From positions 1,860,001 through 1,924,000 of the forward strand of contig JAWNGF010000004.1 of NCBI GenBank assembly GCA_037039685.1: a DNA stretch of 64,000 nt, in the 5' to 3' direction. Position numbers and translations under genes: made by a program. Position 1 is the first letter of the stretch. Every line of letters starts with the position of its first letter. The notes under the pieces were generated by a model. The model was given only the letters and a program-made list of their open reading frames with translations, had not been told where the DNA came from and did no database searches. This DNA comes from Ceratobasidium sp. AG-K (lineage: Eukaryota; Basidiomycota; Agaricomycetes; Cantharellales; Ceratobasidiaceae). Shown in pieces: positions 45,181 through 56,522 of this stretch.

Positions 45181-45886
45181 TCCTAGGCCTGACTCTAAAT
45201 GCCTTCCGTTTTCCTGGTTGTTGACGTCGAGTGGAAGATTACCGCATGTGTGTCCAATCCAGGTAAAGGTTCGTCGCTTGCTCTGTTCAGATGCCTGTTG
45301 TGCATCGTCGGCGTCGATTTATAACTTGAAACTACCCGAGGCCGCGGATCGGGAATGGGAGCCCAAGCAGCTGACAAGAGGCGAAGAATCGCTTGTAAAT
45401 AGAATTCCTCCGTTGAGCATACCAAGTCCAAGTAGGAGACCAATGGATAGTCGTTGCGGGCGCGAGGGATCTCGGCAGAGGAAACTCGAGGGGTCGAGCC
45501 AGCTCTCTTTGGGAATATTGACTGGTTTGATTAGGGATTCGTGGCGGTGCCCAGCTATGGTCGAGCAGAATTGACAGACCACACGACGATGAACGTGCGC
45601 CACCCAAGGCGGTTGCGGTGCGAACTCGGAGATTTCCGGTCTATCGCCGATCAAAACGTTGCCAAACTTACTCCGGAACCTGGTTCCGGGTGCGATTGGT
45701 CCAACCCACCATATTTCCAAGATCGAGTTCGCTGGCGAACGGGCAGCGCCGTTGCCTAATCATAAATCGCAATGGTATTTACGAATGGTCCATCTATTTC
45801 CGTGCATAGTAATGTCAAAGTAGGAGGCAGGCGCGTTTTCTGAAGAGGCGCGGGCTGAACGCGAAGAACAGAACGATGGCATTTGG
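45181..45886. other. Spacer upstream of the F-box gene
   Basis: Open frames on both strands (for example minus 45319-45720) show no recognisable domain. The end of the stretch may include an upstream exon of the F-box gene. The F-box frame stays open back to an AG at 45822-45823 that could serve as a splice acceptor. Confidence 0.4.
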
Positions 45887-47442
45887 ATGAACAGGCTCCC
45901 CACCGAAATAATCTCTCGTATATTTATTACTGGCGACCAGAGATGTGAGATCGAAGAAGACGAAAGCGTTGGTAGTATATACATCCCGACAGTGAGGCCT
46001 CGCCGTCGCCCGGAGTTTCAGGAAATATTAGTGGTGAGTGTTGGATAATCGAGCCAAACCAGTCTTATATTTACCGTATACTAGCAAGTGTGTCGAGGGT
46101 GGAGAAAAGTTGCAATTGACACGCCAATGGTTTGCCCGCTATGCCCCATCTCAATTCACGGAGACTCACATTTGGACTTTAGCTTTGGACATATATAACC
46201 CTGGATACCGCAAAGTCAAAACTCCGCGAGAGAGCCGTTACGTTTTTGAGGCGTTCCGGGCTAACGATTCCCCTTACCGTAGAAATCGACATCACGGGTC
46301 ACTCGGGTGATCATGAAACAGGACTGGACCATGAATCGCAGACGCTACTTATGCAAGAGCACCTGGTATTTCTAGCTTCTCATGGTGGTGCCCCATCTCG
46401 TTGGGACCGTCTAACTGTTTGGCTCGAGACCTCAAGCGCGATGTTTGCGGCTATCGAGTTCCTCTCCATGGCCGCCCTCGATAACCTACGTACACTAATG
46501 GTCGTCAACGGTTCCCTTGATTCAGATCTGGGGGACAATACAGGCACCGAAGTGTCGCGAACAAATGACCTATCCCAGCATATCATGTTTAGAACTCCTC
46601 CTCCGGCACTTCGACAGCTTGAACTAGATGGCGTCACAATGGACTTTTTCTTTTCTCGGATGGGGGCCCCTTTAGCCTCCAACCTCACTCACCTTCACCT
46701 TGGTCCTACCTTATCCTTCCCGCCACTCAATAACCTTCACGAACTACTCGCGAATACTCCCCAGCTCCAGTCCCTTGGCTTGGATGTGTTCATGGTCCAG
46801 ACGACCGATTTCCACCCAGAGGACCCCGATAGCATTCGGATCAGTCTACCGAACCTCCGTCGTATTTTGCTTCGGGAGCCGTTATCCGTAGACTGGGGGA
46901 TGGCTGTTCTGAAAATGATCGATGCGCCAGGAGTCGAAGTCCTCGGGCTCAGCCTCAACGAATCTTCGGAGTTTCCCTACCGTATTCCCCAATACATTGC
47001 ACGGGGTAGAGTTGCTGGTCGCTTACGCAACGAGACACCCAACCCCCGCACCAGCGCTGGTCCCATCTATCCCTCCCTCAAGGAGCTTGAATTGGGTGCC
47101 TATATTGGCAACCCAGTGTCTCTGGAATCCATACTCGCATCTTCTACGAAAATTACGCGCCTTGACTGGGAAGTCCAGGAGGATCCAGACTCAGGCGTGT
47201 CCATCAAGGTGCTGATGAGCCAGACAGCTTCCGCGGTTCTCTGTCCCCGTTTAGAGCATCTGAAAGTGACCATAGTTGCTGAGGAAGATTTGGTCGAAGT
47301 AGTCCGTTGGAGGAAGAATCGAGGCTTTCCCCTCAAGATTGTCGAAGTCCCTGCGCGCCACTGGGGCGATATAAGTGAGAACGGAAAGGCGTTTCTGACG
47401 AGGGAGCTGAACAAATTCAGACAATACAGGGATGGCACTTAG
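45887..47442 (+). CDS. F-box protein with leucine-rich C-terminal part
   Basis: Three exons (45887-46033, 46085-46129, 46183-47442) give 483 residues. The F-box begins at once: MNRLPTEIISRIFITGDQ, then after the first intron QVCRGWRKVAIDTPMLW, the usual VCRxWR...AIDTPxLW signature of Agaricomycete F-box proteins. The large third exon holds irregular leucine-rich segments such as LRQLELDGV, NLTHLHLGP, NNLHELLANTPQLQSLGLDV, ISLPNLRRILLREP and CPRLEHLKVTIV. F-box proteins bind Skp1 and bring substrates to an SCF ubiquitin ligase, and the repeats would choose the substrate. The start is the first ATG in frame, and a further 5' exon is possible. A broken paralogue lies at 40050-40735. The gene separates eIF4G relics from the MIF4G-kinase genes. 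Confidence 0.78.
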
Positions 47443-48166
47443 CTGAAGGATCCGACGGTGACAACGCTGATGATTGTATCGGCGATGGCAGTAGTAGGAA
47501 CTAAGCAACACCCTGAACGGATCTAGCGGTAATGTATTCACGATAAAAGCGCTAGTAATAGTTTAATGGACTCGGATTGGGATTTCTCTGTACTCTTGTT
47601 ATAATGTTGTACTTGATAAATGATGAATAGTAGTCAGACCTATCTTCCACTCATGTATATACCAATGGAGTTTAGGCAATTATTACTTGACGCTCGGAAC
47701 CTGATTCAACCAGAGTGACTCTGCTAAATGACCATCGCGTGTCCCGAACCCTTCAAATCTAATCAATTCCACGTAGTGGGCTTCTCGCGTGCCATCAATT
47801 ATTAAAGCGGTGATCTATTCCCATCGAGTTATCAGCATGGAGTTGGATTCCGACGTACCTAAGACTCTGCACGCCCGGTAGACGGCACCTGCTAGGCGCA
47901 CCACACGCGACATGACTTCGTAATCGCCTAGATACCCAGCGAAACCCTCCGATAAAATGCCACGCATACAAGAACGATGGCAGTATTTATGAGCTGAAGG
48001 TGGACTATGAAGCTGCCTTCACACAAGAAATCCGTGCTGCTTCCAAAATGGGATACCAATTGATCAAATTGTACGCGCCGCTCAATCAAAGTGCCATTGA
48101 CTCCATAGATATATATTCCAGAGCCATTTGCGGTTAATTTACAATCGTCAGGCTTAGGCAAACGAG
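47443..48166. other. Spacer with a possible decayed minus-strand gene
   Basis: On the minus strand an open segment at 48161-47928 contains SGSGIYIYG-like text (NGSGIYIYGVNGTLIERR), resembling extracellular domains of fungal single-span surface proteins. A second open piece near 47830-47690 reads ITALIIDGTREAHYVELIRF. They may be exons of one gene, but no splicing joins them in frame, so any gene here is probably broken. Confidence 0.3.
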
Positions 48167-50692
48167 CTATCTCTCCACCCCACGACCTAGTGCTTCCTGT
48201 CTGTGAGCGTTCACCATCAGGTCATCAACCTCCGTCACTTTTGCTCTTCTACTTGGCTCATGAATCCAACTCTTTTTCAACGCCTCCCAAAATGCATCGT
48301 TAAGTTGCGACGGTGGCAACAAATTCTCGGGGCGGAGTGGAATTTTTTGCTCCATTAGCACGGCACTGTGGACCGCCCATGAGTTTTCGATTTCGCAAAA
48401 CGGCGGCTTCCCGGTAAGAACCTCCTGTAGGACATGTTGAAGCAAAAAGTGGAGGTTCATATAATGACGCGTACCAAAATTGTCTGATTGCCATGGATTG
48501 CGTGTTCAGCTTTCATAGTAACGCTTCAGCATCGCCTTACGTACCATTCCAAGTGCATACACATCAGTTTCTGGGGAGCGACGAGCTCCACTTCTGAAAA
48601 GCTCTGGGGCCTGTTCAAAGCATGTGCTTCAGCACGGCCTCGTGTCATCTAAGTTGAACTCACCATCCATCTCAGCGTACCAGTAGACGCATCCGTATCC
48701 GACAACTTTAACCTGCTTTCGGTCATCATTGTCAAGCCAAAGTCGGCAAGTTTGGGTTTTCCATCATGGGACACCAAAACATTTGCCTATTAACTCGAAA
48801 AATGTTAGGTGGGTGTCTCACAGTGAAATAGATCTCACCCCTTTAATGTCGCCATGGACCTAAATTCAACGGTGAGATTAGTCGTATTTTTAATCCAAGA
48901 ATCGCTTGGTAAGAACCACCACCCACTATTTTTTGTGCGTGAAGGTACACCACCGCCCCTACAATTTGTATGCTCTATCATAGGATGATTAGCCCTTCAA
49001 GGTGAGACGGCCCGTTCGAATTATAGCACTCACAAGTTTGTATCGGTTCTCGCTTGGCCTGTCGTTGACAAACATGACTATGTCCCCCAGCTCCATCCAG
49101 GCGGACACCATCGCCAAACAGCCTTTGAACATAGCCAATCCAAGCAACCGGAGAATATTTTCATGTCGGAGCTGAGACCACACTTCTAATTCTCTAGCGG
49201 TGCGCTAATTGCAAGAACTAGGGTAGCATTTGCTTCACCAAACAATTAGCACTTACCTTGACCGCTTTGCTACTCCCTGTAACAGAAGTTGAGCGCATAC
49301 ATTTGACTGCCACGTGTGTGTTCTTTCTGATCCCGACTCTGTATACTTCCGCGTACCCACCAAATGATCTCGGCTCAAGATCTTGGGCATGACTCAGCTC
49401 CGCCGTATAGTCATCTAATTTAGACACCCTTCTAAAGAATGCAACAACTGCTTCGAGTGGCTTGCAGAGTTGATAGTATCGCTGATTTAGAAACGGTTTG
49501 GTTATTGTAATATTGACTTACGGTTGCAGGTGTGATCTCAAACTTTTCTTCAACGGCCGCTGGTAACGATGATAGCCCGGTATTTACCTTACTCGTCGAT
49601 GGGTCAGCAACTGCGGTAATAACATCGTGATTATTCGCTTCCTATATAGAGGGGGTGTTCAGCGCTCGGTAGGTGATTGTATATACGTGAGGCGGGCCTG
49701 ACCTTGACCGTGCTAATTGAAGTACTGGGCAGCCCAACTCGTTTGAAATAAAGCGTGCTTCCGTCAAGAAGTTTCCAAGGCGAGATCCATAACTGCAAAC
49801 GTAAGAGTGAGCATAATGACGAAGAAATACTCATCATTCTAACCTGAAGCGCCAACCTTGCCGCAGGATCAACAAATTCATCGTTCACTATGTTATATAT
49901 CCGTCGGTGATAGTCATCCATCTGCTCTTGCACCCCGTCGAGATCTCCCGCTTTAGCATTGCCGATCAAGCTATAGATTGCCTCTGCTTCAAGTTTTGTA
50001 GGCCTATTCTCGGAAAGCGTGTTTTTGAGACACCAGTGCAGGATCCGTTGATCAAGAAGTTGTGGGTGGCTGATATGTAGTTGTCCTATGAACAGTGCTA
50101 GTTTAATCCACCGCTCTCTTGCATCGAGTCCCTGGCTTTGTGAACGGCCGTCATCGGTTGAACCAGAATATTTAGCTATCGATTCTTGTCTTGCTGCCCA
50201 TTCTCGATTCACATGTGTGTAGCAACGATCGGCCAAGTATTTGCGTGCCAAACCCCGGCCTTGAGAGAACTCTCCGGTCGACCTACGTGTCTGGCCATCA
50301 TTAACTTTGGGTAGGATTTCTTGGATCAACAGCTGACAGAGGTCCGAGAAGATCGAAGCACCCTTCCCACTACTATCATATTCGTATAAAGTCTCGAATA
50401 TTAGGTCAAATACGAGTGCGAGCAAGGTTCCATCCTGCGAGTCTCCCAGCGCACTAGCATAGGCAACGACGCGGTATCGATCATGGTTGTCATCCTCGCC
50501 CCGTGCAATTTTATCCAATAAAGTTTTGACCCGGTCCTTGACGACTTTTGGAATTGCCTGGGGCCCGAGAGAGAGCTCTGCGACGTATCTATCGACAGCG
50601 CCAATATAAGACAGGTCGGGCCCTTGTGTTGATTCTGCGACAGGCGGAGCTATTCCCGCGCTACGACCCCGCGGTGTTCTGAAGTTAGACAT
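48167..50692 (-). CDS. MIF4G-like domain fused to a TKL-type protein kinase, intact
   Basis: Eleven exons give 659 residues: 50692-49844, 49792-49703, 49641-49522, 49481-49257, 49204-49034, 48974-48927, 48859-48839, 48786-48664, 48610-48545, 48483-48475 and 48424-48167. Every intron is GT-AG and phase 0. Residues about 47-300 follow eIF4G MIF4G in order: VKTLLDKI (eIF4G VKALLNKL), VAYASALGDSQDGTLL, SDLCQLLIQEILPKVNDGQT, ARKYLADRCYTHVNREWAA (FRKYLLNRCQEDFERGWSA) and LALFIGQLHI (LVRFIGELFK). The intron after LALQ matches the one ending eIF4G MIF4G. The kinase domain is complete: glycine loop SFGGYAEVYRV (392-402), VAVK Lys413, VHGDIKG with catalytic Asp505, DFG 523-525, APE 550-552. Arg is replaced by Gly in the HRD motif. 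One exon is only 9 nt (TIL). The MIF4G part may dock a translation factor or RNA helicase; that role is inferred. Confidence 0.85.
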
Positions 50693-51155
50693 AGTCTGTG
50701 GAAGTTCAGGCGCAAAAGCAAACTCACCAGCTTACCTATTTGGGCCCCAATCAACGTACGCTCATGACCCCCGGAATTCTAGTAGGAGATGGATGATCAC
50801 GGAAGTGCTTTGTGTATTGGGCCCAGAAGTCATATGCCCGCATCCCAAAGAGTATCCAAAGCCAACTCAATTTCAGGAAGTCTCACAAAGCTGCTCGCGA
50901 TGCTTGGTTGGAAACAGGACATACACGCAAATATAACCCGCAAGCCTCGGAAGAAAGACTGCTATCACCGACCCAACGCGATTTGTAACCAAACCAGTAA
51001 GTAGCCGCATAGCGATGTTTTAACCCCGCAATCGCAACTCAGAAAGTTAGAAAAGCTCTAGGACGTGAATCATAAATCAATTTAACCTGTACTGGCCGCC
51101 ATATTGGACCCGGTCGGATAAAACATTTCCCCACAAATGCCATACACCCCGCTAG
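50693..51155. other. Spacer between the two MIF4G-kinase genes
   Basis: It contains the upstream region of the first fusion gene and the 3' flank of the second, both on the minus strand. No further gene was seen. Confidence 0.55.
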
Positions 51156-53878
51156 CTAGGCCATGGTACAATTCGAACACCTATTTCTATCTTTCACTGA
51201 CTTCGTCAAGCTCCCTGTCCCATCCTGCTCGGTTGATTGGAGTAGTCTTTCGATTTCCTCTGCAGTTGCCCGCTGACCTGGTCCGTAAACCCACGCTCTC
51301 CTCATCGCCTGCCAAAATATTTCGTTCCTCCTAGTGCTCTCGGCAAGGCATGGGGGGCGCTTTGGCATCATTTTGTGAACCACCACCGCCTTGGGTATCC
51401 AATGAGCACTTGCTATCTCTTCAAATGGATCGCGGCCTGTAAGAATTTCCTAAGGCAAGCATCACAAACCTCCCTCATTGCATGATGTTCAAACCAAGCA
51501 CGCCTACATACCAGAATTGTCTACCAGTAAAACATCAGACAGTACCCTTGCTTCCAAAAAGTGCTTACGAACCATCCCGAGCGCATACACGTCCGTTTTG
51601 TAAGTCCTCCTTGCGTCGTCATCGAATAATTCTGGAGCCTATCGTTGCCAGCCGAAAAACAAAAACAAAACAAAACAAAACAGGTAAACAAATTAGGATC
51701 GCATGTATAAGATGGGCTTCTTACCATCCATCGCATTGTCCCAGTACCTTCGTCTGTCTGTGAAAACTGAAGCACTCCTTCACGCATGATTGCCAACCCA
51801 AAATCGGTCAATTTAGGCGTCCCATCCGCCGATACTAGTATTTTCGCCTAAGATGACCACGTTGCGTCAGCTTCATGCCACACAGCTCAGTTGTCTCCTC
51901 TCATCCCTTTCAGATCGCCGTGGATCTAACAACCGAGGATGAGAGGGTTGAAATTATTTCCAGTTATACCCCTTACCAGCTCCTTGTTATGCAACCATAC
52001 AACCACTGACACCACTTGGATACACTATCCAATGGAGTATGTCAATTGGACGAATATCAGTAATAGGGAACCGACATACACAGTTATACCTGTCCACTTC
52101 AGGTCGGTTATTCACCATCGAAATTATGCTTCCTTGTTCCATCCATTCTGAGACCATAGCTACTCGATCCTTAAAAAGTGCTATCCCCAACAACTGGAGT
52201 ATATTTGTATGTTGTTGTTGTGACCACGTGGCCAGCTCTTTGACAGTCCGCTAGAGGTCAGCGGATCAAGTAATTTAGAGACTGCCGCGACTGGGAGATA
52301 TATCCCGCACCTTGACCACCTTGTCATTACCCGACATTGGGGCTCTCACACACTTGACAGCCGCATGTGTCCCTTTCCGTAGCTTGACTCGCCACACGTC
52401 CGACATACCACCTGCAACCGGACTGGGATCGCAATCTCTGTGCTGAAGCTCCATTGTATAATCCGCAATCGGTGGCCGAGCGATTTGAGTAAAGAAAGCC
52501 ACCAGTAACAAAAGTGGCTAAACAATAAGAGTAAGGCTGCGTATCACGGTAGTCGAATAACACTGACAGTTGTTGCGGTGACATTGAACCTGTTGTCCTT
52601 GAGCATGGAAGAATCAAACTCTGGTATCACAGTTTGTTCTAACTCGGGACCCGGCAGCTCGGACGTTGGCCCCTGTGTTGGTAACTAGAAAAGGCGCTTA
52701 GATGGGTAAGGACCGCTGAAATCTAAGGTGGACCTACATGAGTAACAGTCTGAGGTGGCCGAATCTGGCAAAAAAACTTGAGTATCCTGTGGAGCGAAAC
52801 TCCTTGATCAACGGTGGATAGACTTGGACCAGCCTCGTGGTGCTAACATGTTTTAGAGGCAATTAATTCATAATACTCGTAGAAGTGACTCTAGTTTACC
52901 TTTGGCACGTTGGGTGTCTTCGCATCAACCAAGGCGGACGTACTTGGTAGCTTGCCTAGTACGTAAGTCTACACGACACACGCAACGACCAGGTGCCCAG
53001 TTCAGTCCATACATCGCAGACCGAGTCAATGCTTAAACTTACCTGTAAATTGCTGCGCGATTGGCGGGTTATTTTGCTGCTCTCGGCCAGTTCTCGCGTA
53101 TGAAAGTAATGCGTCGCCAACCGACCTTTCAATTGGTACGACTTCGCGTCGAATCCGTCTGGTTTGATAAGCGCTATTAAATACCACATCTCTGTGTCCG
53201 ATGGTTGGGAAGCAGACAACTGCTTTTCAATGACTTCGTGTATCAGGGGCTCGCAGATTACGAAGCGTTTGTGTGAGTCGTTAATCAGGTCCACAATGTC
53301 GAACCAGTACTCCAATGCCAGTTTGAATGTTTCGTCTGCCTGGATATCATTTGAAGAAGCCCTAACCGCCACGGAAGCTGCCTCTTTTGCCGCCCAGGAT
53401 ATGTCTACCTCTCGCTGAAGCCGTTCGACCAAGTAATAACGAAATAGCTCAACGCCGACTGCAGGAGAGTGACCGGCATCGAAAGTTGAGCCATCATGTA
53501 TGCTGGGTAGCATTTCACGGCCCATGATTAAGCATAGCCGACCGCAGTGGAATTCTGCATCCCTATCCGCCTTGAACCTCTCGAGAGACCAGTCGATTAT
53601 CAGCCTGGGCAGCCTTGTGTCCTTTTCTTTCTCCAGCGCGCAGGCGTACGCGACAAGTTGAGAGGCATTGTCGCCGAATTGGCCACGAAGTAGGACTTCA
53701 TCTAACAGTCGATTAATCTCGACCTCGACCTTTGGAGTTATAGTCGAAGCCGTAAGGCCAAGGTAGCAACCCGGTTGGCTACAGGGTAGTCGGTGATGTC
53801 TGGTCCAAGCGTAGTGCTCGGCCCCGCAGGAGACAGAGTAGCCACACCGAAGCGCCCTCGTCGAGCCGAAGTGTGCAT
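51156..53878 (-). pseudogene. Second MIF4G-kinase fusion, disrupted
   Basis: Twelve exons are read: 53878-53043, 52968-52900, 52842-52738, 52684-52568, 52517-52311, 52250-52080, 52024-51977, 51925-51905, 51847-51725, 51638-51573, 51520-51512 and 51449-51156. The start MHTSARRGRFGVA parallels MSNFRTPRGRSAGIA of the intact neighbour. MIF4G-like landmarks are INRLLDEV, LVAYACALEKEKDTRL, GRLCLIMGREMLPSIHDGS and LFRYYLVERLQREVDISWAA. The kinase keeps the glycine loop GGMSDVWRV, AAVK, IHGDLKG, DFG, APE and the 9-nt TIL exon. Two lesions are seen. The frame changes near 53760 between the N-terminus and the MIF4G part. The donor after IHGDLKG is AT instead of GT (51904-51903). A downstream ATG at 53969 would give an open but unrelated N-terminus. 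With all other exons open, this is a recent pseudogene or carries sequence errors. Confidence 0.75.
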
Positions 53879-54973
53879 CGTTAACCACTAGCCCCAAGGT
53901 GGAAAACAGAGCAAAGTTTCCAACCACGGCGCGTTCGGTTTTTGTTATTCGAAGGTGACGTGCCCTAGGCATGTTTTCCTCAAGAGGTGACTGGGATGAT
54001 CGCTGAAGTGCCGATAACCCGCCTCGAGGAAGACAGCATGCGATCACCAACGCGAATGAACAAATTTTCTATAACAGTCGAAGGACTAGGACTACCATCC
54101 TCTCGAACATGTCGCTAAATAAGTCTTGTAATTTGACTGCCTAAACGTAGCAGTGAAATGTGCCGACTTTTGGGGAACACCGATGGGTGTCGGCTATTAG
54201 TGTCTATCACCGACCCGAAGTGCCGACGAAACGCTCCTTGCAACCTAGGTTTACTCCCTTGCTCGCATACAAACAGTCAGTCCTTGCGATTAGTCGATTC
54301 ACGATGTTATCTTCTGGATGTAAGGCAATAAATGGCGTCAAAATAGTGGCAGACCAAGAGCGCATAATTGGTGTACGCCCCACGGGTATTAGAGACTCAA
54401 GACTGGTGCGTGAAGTCAATTCCCTTTCTCTCATTGAAACGCACCCATGGGCACCATAATTAAACCCCCAAGCTGTATGTATTATAATACATGTAACTTC
54501 AATGGACTTTCTGCAATCTAGGAAGTGTAGAATACAGCGCATATAGGCTTTCAAATGGGTTTGATGCTTGTGATTTTCAACCTTCGGCTTTCTCCCCTTT
54601 GGGGCAAAAATCGGATTGTTATAAAAATAAAACATGCACCTGATAAAGCGCGTCGTAAACGATATTTGGTTCGTACATTGGTCCTCGAAGTAGAAACCAC
54701 TGGGAGTACGCGATGTGAAGAGCACTCGTAAAGCAGCCTTACGACCCATGAAGATGGAATAATCGAACCATTTCCATTTCCCGCTCGCTTTCACGAGATA
54801 ACAATGCCAACCCCCCTGCATCCGACTCGAATGTCCTCGACATTCCTGAGAAAATAACCACTTGGCTCAGCTTCTGGAGACGTCTCGCTAACCGGGTGTA
54901 CCCCTACTGCCCCACCCGGCAAGTCCCCGACGAACACGGTGTCTGGTCACCTGTACCTCACCCAGACCCTATG
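53879..54973. other. Upstream region of the second fusion gene, nothing recognised
   Basis: A 204-codon minus-strand frame at 54207-54821 is the longest open stretch here. It has scattered aromatic and cysteine residues but no motif or homology I recognise, and I would not call it a gene without transcript support. Confidence 0.35.
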
Positions 54974-55016
54974 CTTATTAGCCGAGGAGGTCTGATGGGG
55001 CTTTTCGGCTAATAAG
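54974..55016. repeat. Perfect 12-bp inverted repeat (hairpin)
   Basis: CTTATTAGCCGA at 54974-54985 is the exact reverse complement of TCGGCTAATAAG at 55005-55016, with a 19-nt loop. It lies about 1.5 kb upstream of the KDZ transposase start and could belong to that element's end, but no matching copy was found downstream. Confidence 0.7.
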
Positions 55017-56522
55017 GTTGTGTTTCCTAGGATTTTTGCATCTCCAGCGATATCTCCCAGATATGTGTCGAAACCACCAATATCTTCGCATCTCCCACTC
55101 ATCTCTCCATGCCCCCGGCGCTAACACCCGGCACACTCTACGGCTTTTGTCGGCATCGACCGCCCGCCCTCGGCGCCGGCTTCTTCCTTCCGTTTTCGTC
55201 GTCCGTCGACACACAGGGAGCGCTCGTCGGCGCTAAGGGCACCAGGACACCGCTTGGCCGCCGGCCAAGGCTGATCAGCGGCGCCTAACTACAGCAACGT
55301 GGCTCAGCACGTCACATGCCCCATTGTCGCTGTCCGTGCACCCGTCCCCAACGCCATTCCTGTCGCCGTCATCGTCGCCGCCGCCACCACCTCACTGCCG
55401 GTCGATAAAATTGCGATAAAATTGCGAAAAATTGCCCTAGACGACCGGATATATCATACCGGAAATATCGACTGAATGAATCGACAGCACATGTCTTGCC
55501 GACATGTTCCTTGACGCCGCCGCGGGTGATTTTTATCGCCGCCACAGCTCGAAACCGACCGTCAATTAATATCTACTGCCACCGGTGCGTAATACTGTGA
55601 TTTGAGAGCTTTACACGCTGGTGTTTTTTTCTCTCAGATGCCGTCAAGCCACTGGATCAAGTGATTGCGTGCGGTTATTTACGCACGCTCGATGTGTCCG
55701 ACACGCAATTGCCGACCCCTTGTGGCATGAAAAGTTCTCTTCTCGTTCGACGATACTGGCTTGGTAGATGTGTCGGGCATCGAACCGATTACCCACAACT
55801 AGTATTATCACTCGGTCAAGGTGAGCGCTTTGGCTTGGTAGCTTGTCAGCTGACGAGAACTGGCCGTAGTTTAGATTTATCCTCAAGTAGACCTCGTAAC
55901 TGCGCGACCATCGGCGCCATTACACCGTAGCTTCTGTCTAAGAACTCCAACGACCCCCTATCATCCCTAGCCATCTTTTTCGCAATTCTTCGCCGACTCA
56001 TTATGAATTCACCCCCAAATCACTCCAGGTATCTACCTCGGCTCGTCTAACTATCGCTTGTCCATTCTCACATAGCGAGGGGTGAGCTGCTTACATCCTG
56101 GCACAATGAGACGGCCGTGCGGGCTCACTTGCTCCTCACGACTTCAGTGCGCTCGTGAGTCTTAGTAATCACGAGGTATGTGTCTCGACTACTCAAAGTA
56201 ATGGTCTCGTCACTATCGAAAGTTTTCCCATTGGCAGATTGCATCCAATCAACGCGATCCCCTGTAGGTTCACGGTTGAATGTACAAATAATCTTGTATA
56301 GAATTACCCCTCCGTCTCTCCTATCAGACCTCTGTCTTGTAACCACGCGTAATAGATAGATTTGCTTCCTCGAAAGCGTGTGAGCTCCGGAAACAATTCC
56401 TAACGGATATTACTATATTGGGAGCTTTGGTTGCCATATCGCATTTCAGCCTTCAACACATGGCAATACTGTGATTGCTCCTGGGGAGAACGTAACCGTC
56501 AAGCTATCTTTCCTCCCAAACC
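55017..56522. other. Non-coding stretch upstream of the KDZ transposase
   Basis: GC-rich sequence to about 55400, then AT-rich. An 89-codon plus-strand frame at 55661-55930 has no motif. It may include the 5' part of the transposon, whose terminal repeats were not found. Confidence 0.4.

Noticed and set aside
54207..54821. A 204-codon minus-strand open frame as a gene
   Set aside because: No recognisable domain, no splice structure and no paralogue in the window; length alone is weak evidence.
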